Positions 27,459-34,941 of a DNA stretch of 64,000 bases are shown here, piece by piece; position 1 is the first letter of the stretch, and each line of letters starts with the position of its first letter. The translations under genes and the position numbers were made by a program. The stretch comes from Rhizobium sp. L1K21 (GTDB lineage Bacteria > Pseudomonadota > Alphaproteobacteria > Rhizobiales > Rhizobiaceae). The notes under the pieces were generated by a model. That model was not told the origin of the DNA, made no database searches, and saw only the letters and a list, made by a program, of their open reading frames with translations. The stretch spans positions 434,001-498,000 of the forward strand of contig NZ_JAMXLE010000002.1 of NCBI RefSeq assembly GCF_024055895.1, written 5' to 3'.

Positions 27459-27476
27459 CGGGGGGCGTACCCCCCG
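27459..27476 (-). other. intergenic stem-loop after the betaine-binding-protein gene
   Basis: A perfect 7-bp stem CGGGGGG/CCCCCCG with loop CGTA between the binding-protein stop and the permease start. It has no T-run. Like the hairpin at 10822-10846 it probably protects the upstream mRNA so that more binding protein than permease is made. Confidence 0.6.
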
Positions 27477-27501
27477 ATGACAGATTGAAATCCGCGCAAT
27501 G

Positions 27502-28521
27502 TTACAGCGCGGCTTTGACCTTTTCAGCGACTTCAGAGGACACCCATTTGCTCCAGACGTCTTCCTGGCTTTCCAGGAAGTGATAAGCAGCGTCTTCGCC
27601 GGTCGCCTGATTGTCAGTCATGTAAACGAGCATGCCGTTCATGGCCTTGGCCGGCCAAACGCGTGTCTTCAGATAGTCGATTGCCGAACTTCCGCTTTTG
27701 AAGAAATCGTCGGAAACCGTGGTGTTGACCTCGGACTTGATCCAGGTTGTCGGCTGGGGGTCGGCACATTCGGCCACTTCCAGAGACAGGCAGTCATGCC
27801 AGTTTTCGTCACCCGCCCAATCGACGCCAAAAGGTATCATCTGCAGATCGTATTTGCCGATGATGGCCGTGGGTGCCCAATAATACCCGAACCAGGGTTC
27901 GCCGCGTTCGGCTGCCTTTGCGATTGCGCCATCAAGACCGGCCGCAGAGCCCGGATTGACCTGGACCCAGCCTTTGTCTTCCATTTTGAAGGCGCGGAAG
28001 AGATTGTTGTTGATGTTCTGGCAACCCCAACCGGCAGGGCATCCCATGAAGGCACCCTTGGACGGGTCTTCGGTTGCCGGAAAAAGCTCGGGGTGCTCGA
28101 TCAGCTTGCCGACCGTATCGAGTTCGGGATGCTCGTCGGCAAATTTTCGGGTGACCCACCAGCCTTCGCCGGTTCCTTCGATTGGACCGTCGAGCAATTT
28201 GTGAAGACGGCCTTCGGCGTAAGCCTTTTCCAGCGGCTCACGAATGGCGTTGATCCATAGTTCCGGCGCGACATCGGGCTCGCCCTTCTCGTTCATGGAC
28301 GTAAATGTCGGGTTCGTGGCACCCGGCACGAGTTCCACATCGCAGCCATAACCGTTTTCGAGAATGATCTTGTCGACATTGGCCATGAGTTCGGCAGATG
28401 CCCAGTTCATTTCGGCCACTGTGATGTTGCCGCACTCAGCCGCCGAGGCTGAAGGTGCCATTGCGATGGATGCAATAATGCCAAGCGCGCCAAGCGCGCC
28501 ATACCGAAACGTTTTCATCAA
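27502..28521 (-). CDS. glycine betaine/choline-type substrate-binding protein (OpuAC domain)
   Basis: A 339-residue exported protein. The signal peptide (about 27 residues, ending PSASAAEC) is followed by GNITVAEMNWASAELMANVDKII, the usual start of OpuAC-type binding proteins. Aromatic residues suited to a quaternary-amine cage occur in APELWINAIREP, TGEGWWVTRKF and AERGEPWFGYYWAPTAIIG, and several cysteines (GCPAGWGCQN, DCLSLEVAEC) may form disulfides. It is the first gene of the operon. Being next to putA/putR suggests uptake of a compound that feeds proline metabolism, such as proline betaine, but glycine betaine and choline are equally consistent. Confidence 0.9.
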   Translation of the reverse strand: MMKTFRYGALGALGIIASIAMAPSASAAECGNITVAEMNWASAELMANVDKIILENGYGCDVELVPGATNPTFTSMNEKGEPDVAPELWINAIREPLEKAYAEGRLHKLLDGPIEGTGEGWWVTRKFADEHPELDTVGKLIEHPELFPATEDPSKGAFMGCPAGWGCQNINNNLFRAFKMEDKGWVQVNPGSAAGLDGAIAKAAERGEPWFGYYWAPTAIIGKYDLQMIPFGVDWAGDENWHDCLSLEVAECADPQPTTWIKSEVNTTVSDDFFKSGSSAIDYLKTRVWPAKAMNGMLVYMTDNQATGEDAAYHFLESQEDVWSKWVSSEVAEKVKAAL

Positions 28522-28795
28522 GTTTGAACTCCCAGATCTTTATGACTTTTCCGGTCGCGGATCTACGGTTTCGCGACCAGTCACCATCCCTCACGGATGA
28601 TTTTGAGAACAAAGCCAATGTCGTGCAAACGGCGATGTTCTTAAGATGTTGCTTGAAGACAACCATTTCTTCTCAGAGAAGTAAACTGAAAAGCGCCAAA
28701 ACTGGAAAATTGTATTCCAGCGAACCGAAGCGCTCTATCTGTCTGTTTTTGCGCATTGTCGACGCCGCAGCGAACGCGCTTTGGCTGGAAATGCT

Positions 28796-29215
28796 TTAAG
28801 GATTATTGCCGTCAAGCTCCACAGCATCAATCCAGAAGCCCACACAACGCTGTGCCAACTGCGTGTAATCGGACAGCGAGCTGGGCTTTTGCAGGAAAGC
28901 AGAGGCCTTGGCCTCATAAGCCGCCTGTCTGTCATCTTCGAGGCCTGAGGAGGTGAAAATGATGACAGGAGGAAATGTACTGTTTTCCCGAGAACGCAGG
29001 TTATTGAGGAATTCAATCCCGCCCTGGCCGGGCATGTTGAGATCCACCAACATGAAGGAAACCTCACCCAGCGTGTCGAACTCTCCCAGTGCCCGCTCGG
29101 GATCGGCGTACCACACGGTTTTCAGGTCTGGTTTTGCCCTCGTAAGAGCATTTGTAATATGAAGAGCATCCATTTCGTCATCATCGACGACGACAGCGAC
29201 CTTATTGTTTTTCAT
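28796..29215 (-). CDS. single-domain response regulator (CheY-like)
   Basis: A 139-residue receiver with no output domain. It shows the acidic pocket VVDDDEMDA, the phospho-acceptor in MLVDLNMPGQGG, the Thr/Ser in IIFTSSG and the Lys in FLQKPSS. That set is complete, so it should accept phosphate. It belongs to the Rcp1/atypical group that carries QKP near the end. GGAGGAG precedes the ATG. It is the third gene of an operon after a LuxR-type regulator and another receiver; no kinase gene lies next to it, so its partner must be encoded elsewhere. Confidence 0.88.
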   Translation of the reverse strand: MKNNKVAVVVDDDEMDALHITNALTRAKPDLKTVWYADPERALGEFDTLGEVSFMLVDLNMPGQGGIEFLNNLRSRENSTFPPVIIFTSSGLEDDRQAAYEAKASAFLQKPSSLSDYTQLAQRCVGFWIDAVELDGNNP

Positions 29216-29255
29216 GGCACTCCTCCTGCCGTGTTTTTACGCTCCCAAAACGCCG

Positions 29256-29669
29256 TCACAACGGGGCCGAGTTGTCCCTGGTGAATTCGAGAAAGACATA
29301 TTCAAGCGAATCCGCGTCGAGCTCCTGCTTGGACATCCTGAAATCGGCGCCGTAGCGCTCGATTTCCTGGAAGAACGCGTCCGAAATATCGTTTGAGATG
29401 ATCCCGATCGGACCAGTGTAGCGGGCCTTGCGCAGCTGCGGCACGGTTTCGCGGAAATCCTTGTTGGGCAGCAACATATTGTCCAGAAGGACAAGCTGGT
29501 AGGCACCTTCCGCCAATTTCGCAATTGCAGCTTCGATGGACATCGCGTAATCAATATGAATGCGTGCGCCCTCGGCTAACCGGTCGGCCTGCATTGAGAT
29601 CATCTCAAACTCTGCAGGATCATCGTCGATCAGCAGAACCCTGATTTTCCCGTCAAACGCCTGCGTCAT
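29256..29669 (-). CDS. single-domain response regulator, atypical
   Basis: A 137-residue receiver. The acidic triplet is present (LLIDDDPAEF) and the acceptor region reads LVLLDNMLLPNKD, where the usual D-x-x-M/L-P-G is altered to DNMLLPN. The IISND segment replaces the usual V-T/S-A, and the conserved lysine is in FRMSKQEL. It may phosphorylate poorly or signal by another route. GGAGGAG lies close to the ATG. It is the middle gene of the LuxR/receiver/receiver operon. Confidence 0.82.
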   Translation of the reverse strand: MTQAFDGKIRVLLIDDDPAEFEMISMQADRLAEGARIHIDYAMSIEAAIAKLAEGAYQLVLLDNMLLPNKDFRETVPQLRKARYTGPIGIISNDISDAFFQEIERYGADFRMSKQELDADSLEYVFLEFTRDNSAPL

Positions 29670-29683
29670 CGGTCTCCTCCGCC

Positions 29684-30394
29684 TTAATCTATGATACCGA
29701 GCCTGATTGCCTTCGCCACCAGGTGTCCGCGGCTGACCGCATCCACTTTCCGCATGGCCGTAGCGATATATTCGTTGACCGTATATTCCGAAAGACCCAG
29801 GATAATCGCGATCTCAGCCGTCGTTTTGCCTTCCGAGGTCCATTCGGTAACCTCTCGCTCGCGCTTGCTGAAAGAGGGCGTATCGCTGTTCAGGCCGGCA
29901 AAATCACAATAGCGCCTGGTTATGTTGGAGAAGTCGTAGATAATATCGCTGAGCTGTTCTCCGTCCCGGTCTCCCGAGCCGTCTCCCAGCAAAACACAAT
30001 ACCGGCTCCCGGCGTTTGTCAAATGAGGTATGCCCATAACGCGCGCGCCAGCCAGCAGAACGCAATATTGCCCGCAAGTGGCTTCCGTCCAGATCTTGGG
30101 CCGCTTGAGCGCGGTCAGCTCGCGAAGAAATGCATCCTGCAAGCTGAATTGCGCGGCATCGAGAACATCGCGGCTCTGCGCAGGCAATTTCGACAGGCTG
30201 ATGAAGTCGCCGAGGCGGGCGCCATCCCTAAGCCTTTCAACCTCAAGAAGCACGAAAGAGCGCAAGCCGTAATAGTCGGCGTGCATTTTGAACGCGCGAA
30301 AGAAGTCTGTCTTGCTTTGAGCTCTGCCCAGTTCACGCTCTAGGAAGGATTCAGACAGTCGCGCGGTTTTCAAGGCGTTCTCTTTTTGCTCCAC
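29684..30394 (-). CDS. LuxR-type transcriptional regulator (solo)
   Basis: A 236-residue regulator with a GTG start. The C-terminal LuxR helix-turn-helix is clear (about 170-225: SKREREVTEWTSEGKTTAEIA, then LGLSEYTVNEYIATAMRKVDA). The N-terminal part (about 20-160) has the size and general pattern of an autoinducer-binding domain, but the usual Trp/Tyr/Asp ligand set is not obvious. No luxI homologue is in the window, so it would be an orphan or solo LuxR. It heads an operon with two receivers, 14 bp upstream of the first. Two inverted repeats stand in its promoter region. Confidence 0.85.
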   Translation of the reverse strand: MEQKENALKTARLSESFLERELGRAQSKTDFFRAFKMHADYYGLRSFVLLEVERLRDGARLGDFISLSKLPAQSRDVLDAAQFSLQDAFLRELTALKRPKIWTEATCGQYCVLLAGARVMGIPHLTNAGSRYCVLLGDGSGDRDGEQLSDIIYDFSNITRRYCDFAGLNSDTPSFSKREREVTEWTSEGKTTAEIAIILGLSEYTVNEYIATAMRKVDAVSRGHLVAKAIRLGIID

Positions 30395-30424
30395 TCGTTC
30401 CCCGCGCGTTTACCCGTCACATGT

Positions 30425-30468
30425 CCCCAAGTTCTGGGGGATTTCAACATATACTACTTTTGCGTAGT
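30425..30468. promoter_or_regulatory. two inverted repeats upstream of the LuxR-type gene
   Basis: CCCCA-AGTTC-TGGGG (30425-30439) and ACTAC-TTTTGC-GTAGT (30453-30468) lie 30-75 bp before the GTG of the LuxR-type gene. They are candidate operators, possibly for autoregulation. Confidence 0.35.
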
Positions 30469-30469
30469 T

Positions 30470-30936
30470 TGAGAGGTGTAAGAGGGCTGGACGCAGGTTG
30501 ATATTAGGTGGGGACCAACAACCTGGTGCGGCGGATATGTCTAGCCCTCTCACAACTTAATTGCGTATCACGCACCAAAGAACCGGTCAATTTGCCACAC
30601 CCGTAAATTGCCACCGCATCGCGACTCTTTGCAATTGACAGGTCGAAAAAAGGCCGATTCTTCGATATATCCTCATTAAAACTGTTAGTTAGCGAATGAT
30701 AAGCCAGGCGCTTTACTTGCCCCTTGGTTGCAAATTGTTTTCCCGCCTCGACCTCCTCGCGCAAAATTGACAAAAGCAAATTCGGACTTTGCACCCTTCA
30801 TGGTTGTGCAATTTGGTGAAGCTGACGGCCTATCAGATTTGGCGTGGCCATTCCATGTTCCTGTCCGGCCACACTCGCATGAGAACTCGGGTTCGATAAG
30901 CATTCTTGATGTTGCCGCTGCTTACTATTCGACTCC
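30470..30936. other. AT-rich intergenic region, no gene called
   Basis: About 470 bp between the LuxR promoter repeats and the ClpP-fold gene. An open frame of 96 codons exists on the minus strand, but it has poor codon use and no recognisable domain. I see no RNA gene or strong terminator. Confidence 0.4.
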
Positions 30937-32673
30937 GTGCTGTGGACAACAGGCCAACGCCGCGTTTTATTTGGGGCTGGCGTCTTTGTAGTCACAGCGT
31001 CCGTTTTCATTTGTTGGGTGGATTTTATTAACGTGGTCAAATTTTCATTCTCGATTGAGCGAGCGCTTTTCCGTGCTGTGCGGCTGATTTTTGTCGTTTT
31101 CATTTCTTGGCTGGCCAGCGCGACCGTGGGTTTGGCACTTGATCTTCAGCGGCAGGGCCAGACGATTGCCGTGCCGCTGACGCTCCCCGATGGCATGGAA
31201 ATTTCGGGAAACGCGATCGACAAGACACTCGCGCTCGGCAATTTGCGCGTCGCGCTGCGCCTGCTTCAGGATCCGACATCGGATTGCCAGCCTCTGGTGG
31301 AAGCGCGGTTCAAAAGCCGGGAAAAGGATGGTTTCCGTTTCCGCCTGACGGGCGGCCCCAGCAATTGGGAGAAGGATTGCAGGCTTGCCGTGCGAAACCA
31401 CGAAAAGGGCGAGGATATCAACTCCCGCTATCTCTATCTGGAGCCCTGCGACTGCTATGCAGCGCTTCATGCCTATTACCCCACAGCGGAACGCACAAAG
31501 GCCGTCACTTGGCTTGCGCCCATTCTCACCTCGCTTGAAGACTATGCTTATAACCGGACTGCGTCTTCCTTTGAGCCCCCGGCACCGGCCAATTTTTCTG
31601 ATCCCAAGATTGAGCTTCATACTGCAGTTTTCAACACACTGGACCGCATGGACAATGGCGGGCCGCTGGAATGCAACATGACGTTCCGCGGTCAGATCGA
31701 AGACGGCGATGCCGAGCGCATTGCCAAAGCCTATCACGCACTCAGCCAGAGCACCCTTTACAGGCTCTATGCCAATATGCTGGGTCACGACCAGATTGTG
31801 CTTTGTCTGGAAAGCCCCGGAGGCTCTTTTGTCGAGGCGCTGAACTTCGTCAAAGCCAGGCTTGCGATCAGCACGATGGTGAAGGCTGATGCGTCCTGTC
31901 TGTCGGCCTGCTCGATCATGTTCATGGCCGGTCTCGGCTCTTATCCCGGCGAAGGGGTTGCGGTGCACCGCTTCCTTGAACCCGGCGGGCGGCTCGGCTT
32001 CCACACGCCGTCGCTGGAGGTGCCGGGCGGCGATTATCAGTCCGAACATGTCAACCGCGCTTATCGCGTTGCCATCCGATCCATTTACGAGATCCTGCAT
32101 CTGCTGACAGTCAGCGCCGACAAGGAAGAAGGCGATATGGGCGACGTGCAGGATGAAAACCGTTTTCCTGCCTCGCTTCTCATGAACATGCTCAAGACGC
32201 CGTCGGATGAGATGTTCTACGTGGATACAATCGGCAAGGCCGGCCGCTGGGATATCGAACTCAACACGCGGCGCCCGCTCGGACTTGATGAAAATGCGCT
32301 CTCTGAAGGCCATTTCCAATGGGCCTGCGCCAACCTCCTCGAATGGGGTAATGGCGAAGAGCGCAACTACGACCTCGACCGCGGCGAACCCGGCTACGAA
32401 AACATGATCACCGGCCCCTCAGCCCACGGCAACCCGCCCCCGCGTGAAAAAGGCGGCATCGTGCGCATCTACGAGCCGGGCTTTGACGACTACGAATGCA
32501 TCTTTCAGCGCGAGGAAGACAACATCCACGCCTCATCCTTCCACGCCAGCAACCACACAATCTGGACCGCCCAGGCCGACTACGGCTCAGTCGGCGATCA
32601 CTCGCCGACCTACTATAATCTCTATCTGACGGTTTTTCTGGACCCGGAAACACCGTTGGAGGTTTTGCGGTGA
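30937..32673 (+). CDS. large secreted or anchored protein with ClpP/crotonase-like domain (COG3904-like)
   Basis: Up to 578 residues; no assigned function. The frame opens at a GTG at 30937, but the better start may be the GTG at 31033, which would put a signal peptide or anchor (RAVRLIFVVFISWLASATVG) at the N terminus. A domain of about 200 residues with several cysteines follows, then the ClpP-like core: LESPGGSFVEALNFVK, serine motif CLSACSIMFMAG and PGGRLGFHTP. The CxSAC and GGRLGFH signatures are the same as in the 299-residue protein at 24578. A long C-terminal part (about 400-578) is unfamiliar. Its stop is followed in frame by a 59-codon coding-like stretch. Confidence 0.75.
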   Translation: MLWTTGQRRVLFGAGVFVVTASVFICWVDFINVVKFSFSIERALFRAVRLIFVVFISWLASATVGLALDLQRQGQTIAVPLTLPDGMEISGNAIDKTLALGNLRVALRLLQDPTSDCQPLVEARFKSREKDGFRFRLTGGPSNWEKDCRLAVRNHEKGEDINSRYLYLEPCDCYAALHAYYPTAERTKAVTWLAPILTSLEDYAYNRTASSFEPPAPANFSDPKIELHTAVFNTLDRMDNGGPLECNMTFRGQIEDGDAERIAKAYHALSQSTLYRLYANMLGHDQIVLCLESPGGSFVEALNFVKARLAISTMVKADASCLSACSIMFMAGLGSYPGEGVAVHRFLEPGGRLGFHTPSLEVPGGDYQSEHVNRAYRVAIRSIYEILHLLTVSADKEEGDMGDVQDENRFPASLLMNMLKTPSDEMFYVDTIGKAGRWDIELNTRRPLGLDENALSEGHFQWACANLLEWGNGEERNYDLDRGEPGYENMITGPSAHGNPPPREKGGIVRIYEPGFDDYECIFQREEDNIHASSFHASNHTIWTAQADYGSVGDHSPTYYNLYLTVFLDPETPLEVLR

Positions 32674-32853
32674 GGATTACCCGCCGAACTGAAGCTCGAT
32701 CCCCGTGAGGCCCGCGAGCGCCTACGTGATGCCGTGCGCGATCAGAAGAAGTATCCCGAACTGGCGAAGGCGCATAAGCCCCGCTCGCCTTGGCAATGGG
32801 TCAAAGGATCAGCAGGTGAGAAGGAAGCAAAGGGGTTGTTTTCAGGGAAGTGA
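32674..32853 (+). pseudogene. 59-codon coding remnant in frame after the ClpP-fold gene
   Basis: Directly after the TGA at 32671, the same frame stays open for 59 codons to a TGA at 32851, with GC-rich host-like codons and no start codon. It reads as the charged C terminus of some protein, with pieces DPREARERLRDAVRDQKKYP and SPWQWVKGS. I cannot identify the family. It is either a gene tail left by a deletion or insertion at the edge of the AT-rich island, or a readthrough extension of the preceding gene. Confidence 0.45.
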
Positions 32854-33022
32854 TAGATGAACAGCGCCCAATAATTAGAACATCTAAAGCTCTCACAAAG
32901 CTGGAAATTGCTTCCGGCTTTTTTCTTGGTTCGCACTCGCAGAGCGCAAATATATAAACTTGTGATTTTCTTTTGTCGGCATCACAACTACTTTATCCTC
33001 AATTGCTTGAAGGAGGAGGTCG
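32854..33022. promoter_or_regulatory. upstream region of the Gabija-like operon
   Basis: About 170 AT-rich bases marking the change from host-like to AT-rich sequence. It should hold the promoter of the defence operon. AAGGAGGAGG, a near-perfect ribosome-binding site, ends 4 bases before the ATG at 33023. Confidence 0.45.
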
Positions 33023-34915
33023 ATGGTGGACGACGAAAAGAAGAAAGAACCTCAGAAGCCTTTGACCGTTCGACGTCTAATGATTGAGAACTTCAGGGGT
33101 GTTGCAAGGGGACAAGTGGATTTTTCAGGGCACACGCTTCTGGTTGGTGGAAACAACGTAGGCAAGTCAACCATATGCGACGCGCTTGAGTTAGTGCTGG
33201 GGCCTGAGAGAGCCTTTCGACGCCCAATAGTAAATGAGCATGATTTTCATTCGGGACAATATTTGGATGAAAATGGAGTTCCCATCTATATCAAGATTGA
33301 TGTCGTATTGCTGCATCTACCGGAAGAGATGGAGAAGCGACTGTTTTCCAAAACACGTCCATGGAGTGATAAGAAAGGAGGGTTCGTCGATGTTGAGGGA
33401 GCCAAGCCCGAAGATGCTGACGCAGAAGACGTCTGTCGCGCGCTCCCTCTAAGCTTCATCGGCTACTATAACCGGCAAGAAGATGACTTCGCCGGTGGAA
33501 CATACTTTTCGCATCCAATCCAAGAAATTGGGGAAGATGATGAGCAGTTTGGCAAACCCTTCGCCGGGTTGAGTTACTTTCCCCGTGAATGGAAAATTCA
33601 GTGCGGCTTCATATATCTGCGTACATTGAGGACCGGTCGACGAGCTCTTAGTCTCGAACGCGGATCCTTACTCGACACCATACTTAGACTGGGCGACTCT
33701 GGAAAAGAGTCGATGTGGGAAAGCACTGTCAAACAAATACGCGCTCTGAAACCGGCAATTGGCGACATTCCACAATTGGAGGAAATCCAAAAGCAAATTC
33801 GAAATCGCATGTCGCGCTTTGTTGGCCTCTCAAGTGATGCAGACGCCACAGGTTTTTTTGCTTCAGACTTAACACGCGAACACCTCCGCGAAGTCGTGCA
33901 GCTTTTCCTTAAATCGAAGGAAAGCAACCACAGCGTTCCATATAGCAGGCTGGGTACAGGCGCAGTAAATGCGCTCGTTTTTGCCCTACTTACACACATC
34001 GCCGATTTACGTGGAAATCGTGCAGTTATTTTTGCAATGGAAGAGCCCGAAATTGCGCTACCCCCACACGCGCAGCGAAGAATTACAAAATATCTACTCA
34101 GCAATATGGGCCAGGCGATCATCACCTCACACTCACCATACGTGATAGAGGAATTTGAGCTAACGAATGTGAATGCAGTTTCTAGACAAAATGCCGTGCT
34201 TTCTTCAGACAGCATCCCCACCGATGCAATTAAATATCGGACGCTCCGAAGCAACAGAAGGCAGCTCGCAGAAGCTGTGCTTGCTCGGGGAATAATAGTC
34301 GCCGAGGGGGACACCGAGGCAAAAATGTTGCTTGCCGCAACCTATGCATTCGAGAAGCTGGACCCCAGCAATGAATATGTTCCCTTAGATATAGTTGGCG
34401 TTAGTATTTTCGACGCAGGCAGCCAGTCCAATATTCCAAGATGGGGTCCTTTCTTTAACGCGTTGAACAAAGTTACATTTGCGTTTCATGACCAGCCCAA
34501 TGCCGCATGGACTGAAGATCAAAGTGCGAATCTTGCGACCTATCAATACAATTTTGAGACCAATTACAAAGGCACAGAATATCTATTGATAGAGGAAGTT
34601 CCTGTCTCGGTTCTCAGACGGTTTCTGACTCGCGTCTCTGAGCACCCCGATTATCCGACAGAGAAAGGGTACTTGAATAACGCACCTAATGACGAGGAGG
34701 TCAAAAAGCTGGCCAAGGAAGTCTTGAAAGCCAAAAAGGGGTCTGGTTTCGCGGCAATGGTGATTGAGGAATGCCAAGCGCTTGAGGAACTACCTAAGTC
34801 AGTTAAGGAGTTTCTAACCAGGGTTGCCAAAGATATGGCGCTACCAAAACTCGAGGGAGAGGGGACCGATGAGGCAGGAAAGGAAGGTGATCAACTGAAC
34901 GGATTGCTTTGGTAG
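33023..34915 (+). CDS. OLD-family ATP-dependent nuclease, GajA-like
   Basis: A 630-residue predicted nuclease. The N-terminal ABC-type ATPase domain shows MIENFRGVARGQVDF, Walker A VGGNNVGKST (about 41-50), Walker B VIFAMEEPEIALPP (about 334) and the H-loop IITSHSPYVIEE (about 366). The C-terminal TOPRIM domain begins with VAEGDTEAKML (about 426), has FHDQP near 487 where many TOPRIMs have DxD, and KKGSGFAAMVIEE near 570 as the conserved lysine region. In Gabija this protein cuts phage DNA when nucleotides are depleted. It is followed 27 bp later by a UvrD-like helicase, the expected partner. Codon use is AT-rich compared with the neighbours, a sign of transfer. Confidence 0.85.
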   Translation: MVDDEKKKEPQKPLTVRRLMIENFRGVARGQVDFSGHTLLVGGNNVGKSTICDALELVLGPERAFRRPIVNEHDFHSGQYLDENGVPIYIKIDVVLLHLPEEMEKRLFSKTRPWSDKKGGFVDVEGAKPEDADAEDVCRALPLSFIGYYNRQEDDFAGGTYFSHPIQEIGEDDEQFGKPFAGLSYFPREWKIQCGFIYLRTLRTGRRALSLERGSLLDTILRLGDSGKESMWESTVKQIRALKPAIGDIPQLEEIQKQIRNRMSRFVGLSSDADATGFFASDLTREHLREVVQLFLKSKESNHSVPYSRLGTGAVNALVFALLTHIADLRGNRAVIFAMEEPEIALPPHAQRRITKYLLSNMGQAIITSHSPYVIEEFELTNVNAVSRQNAVLSSDSIPTDAIKYRTLRSNRRQLAEAVLARGIIVAEGDTEAKMLLAATYAFEKLDPSNEYVPLDIVGVSIFDAGSQSNIPRWGPFFNALNKVTFAFHDQPNAAWTEDQSANLATYQYNFETNYKGTEYLLIEEVPVSVLRRFLTRVSEHPDYPTEKGYLNNAPNDEEVKKLAKEVLKAKKGSGFAAMVIEECQALEELPKSVKEFLTRVAKDMALPKLEGEGTDEAGKEGDQLNGLLW

Positions 34916-34941
34916 CGAACATCCATGATAGAGGCCCGAAA

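Noticed and set aside
30504-30794. Minus-strand frame of 96 codons upstream of the ClpP-fold gene
   Set aside because: Weak codon use, no motif, no good ribosome-binding site; kept as intergenic.
31045-32319. Open frame of 424 codons antisense to the large ClpP-fold gene
   Set aside because: No domain; the sense frame has clear motifs.
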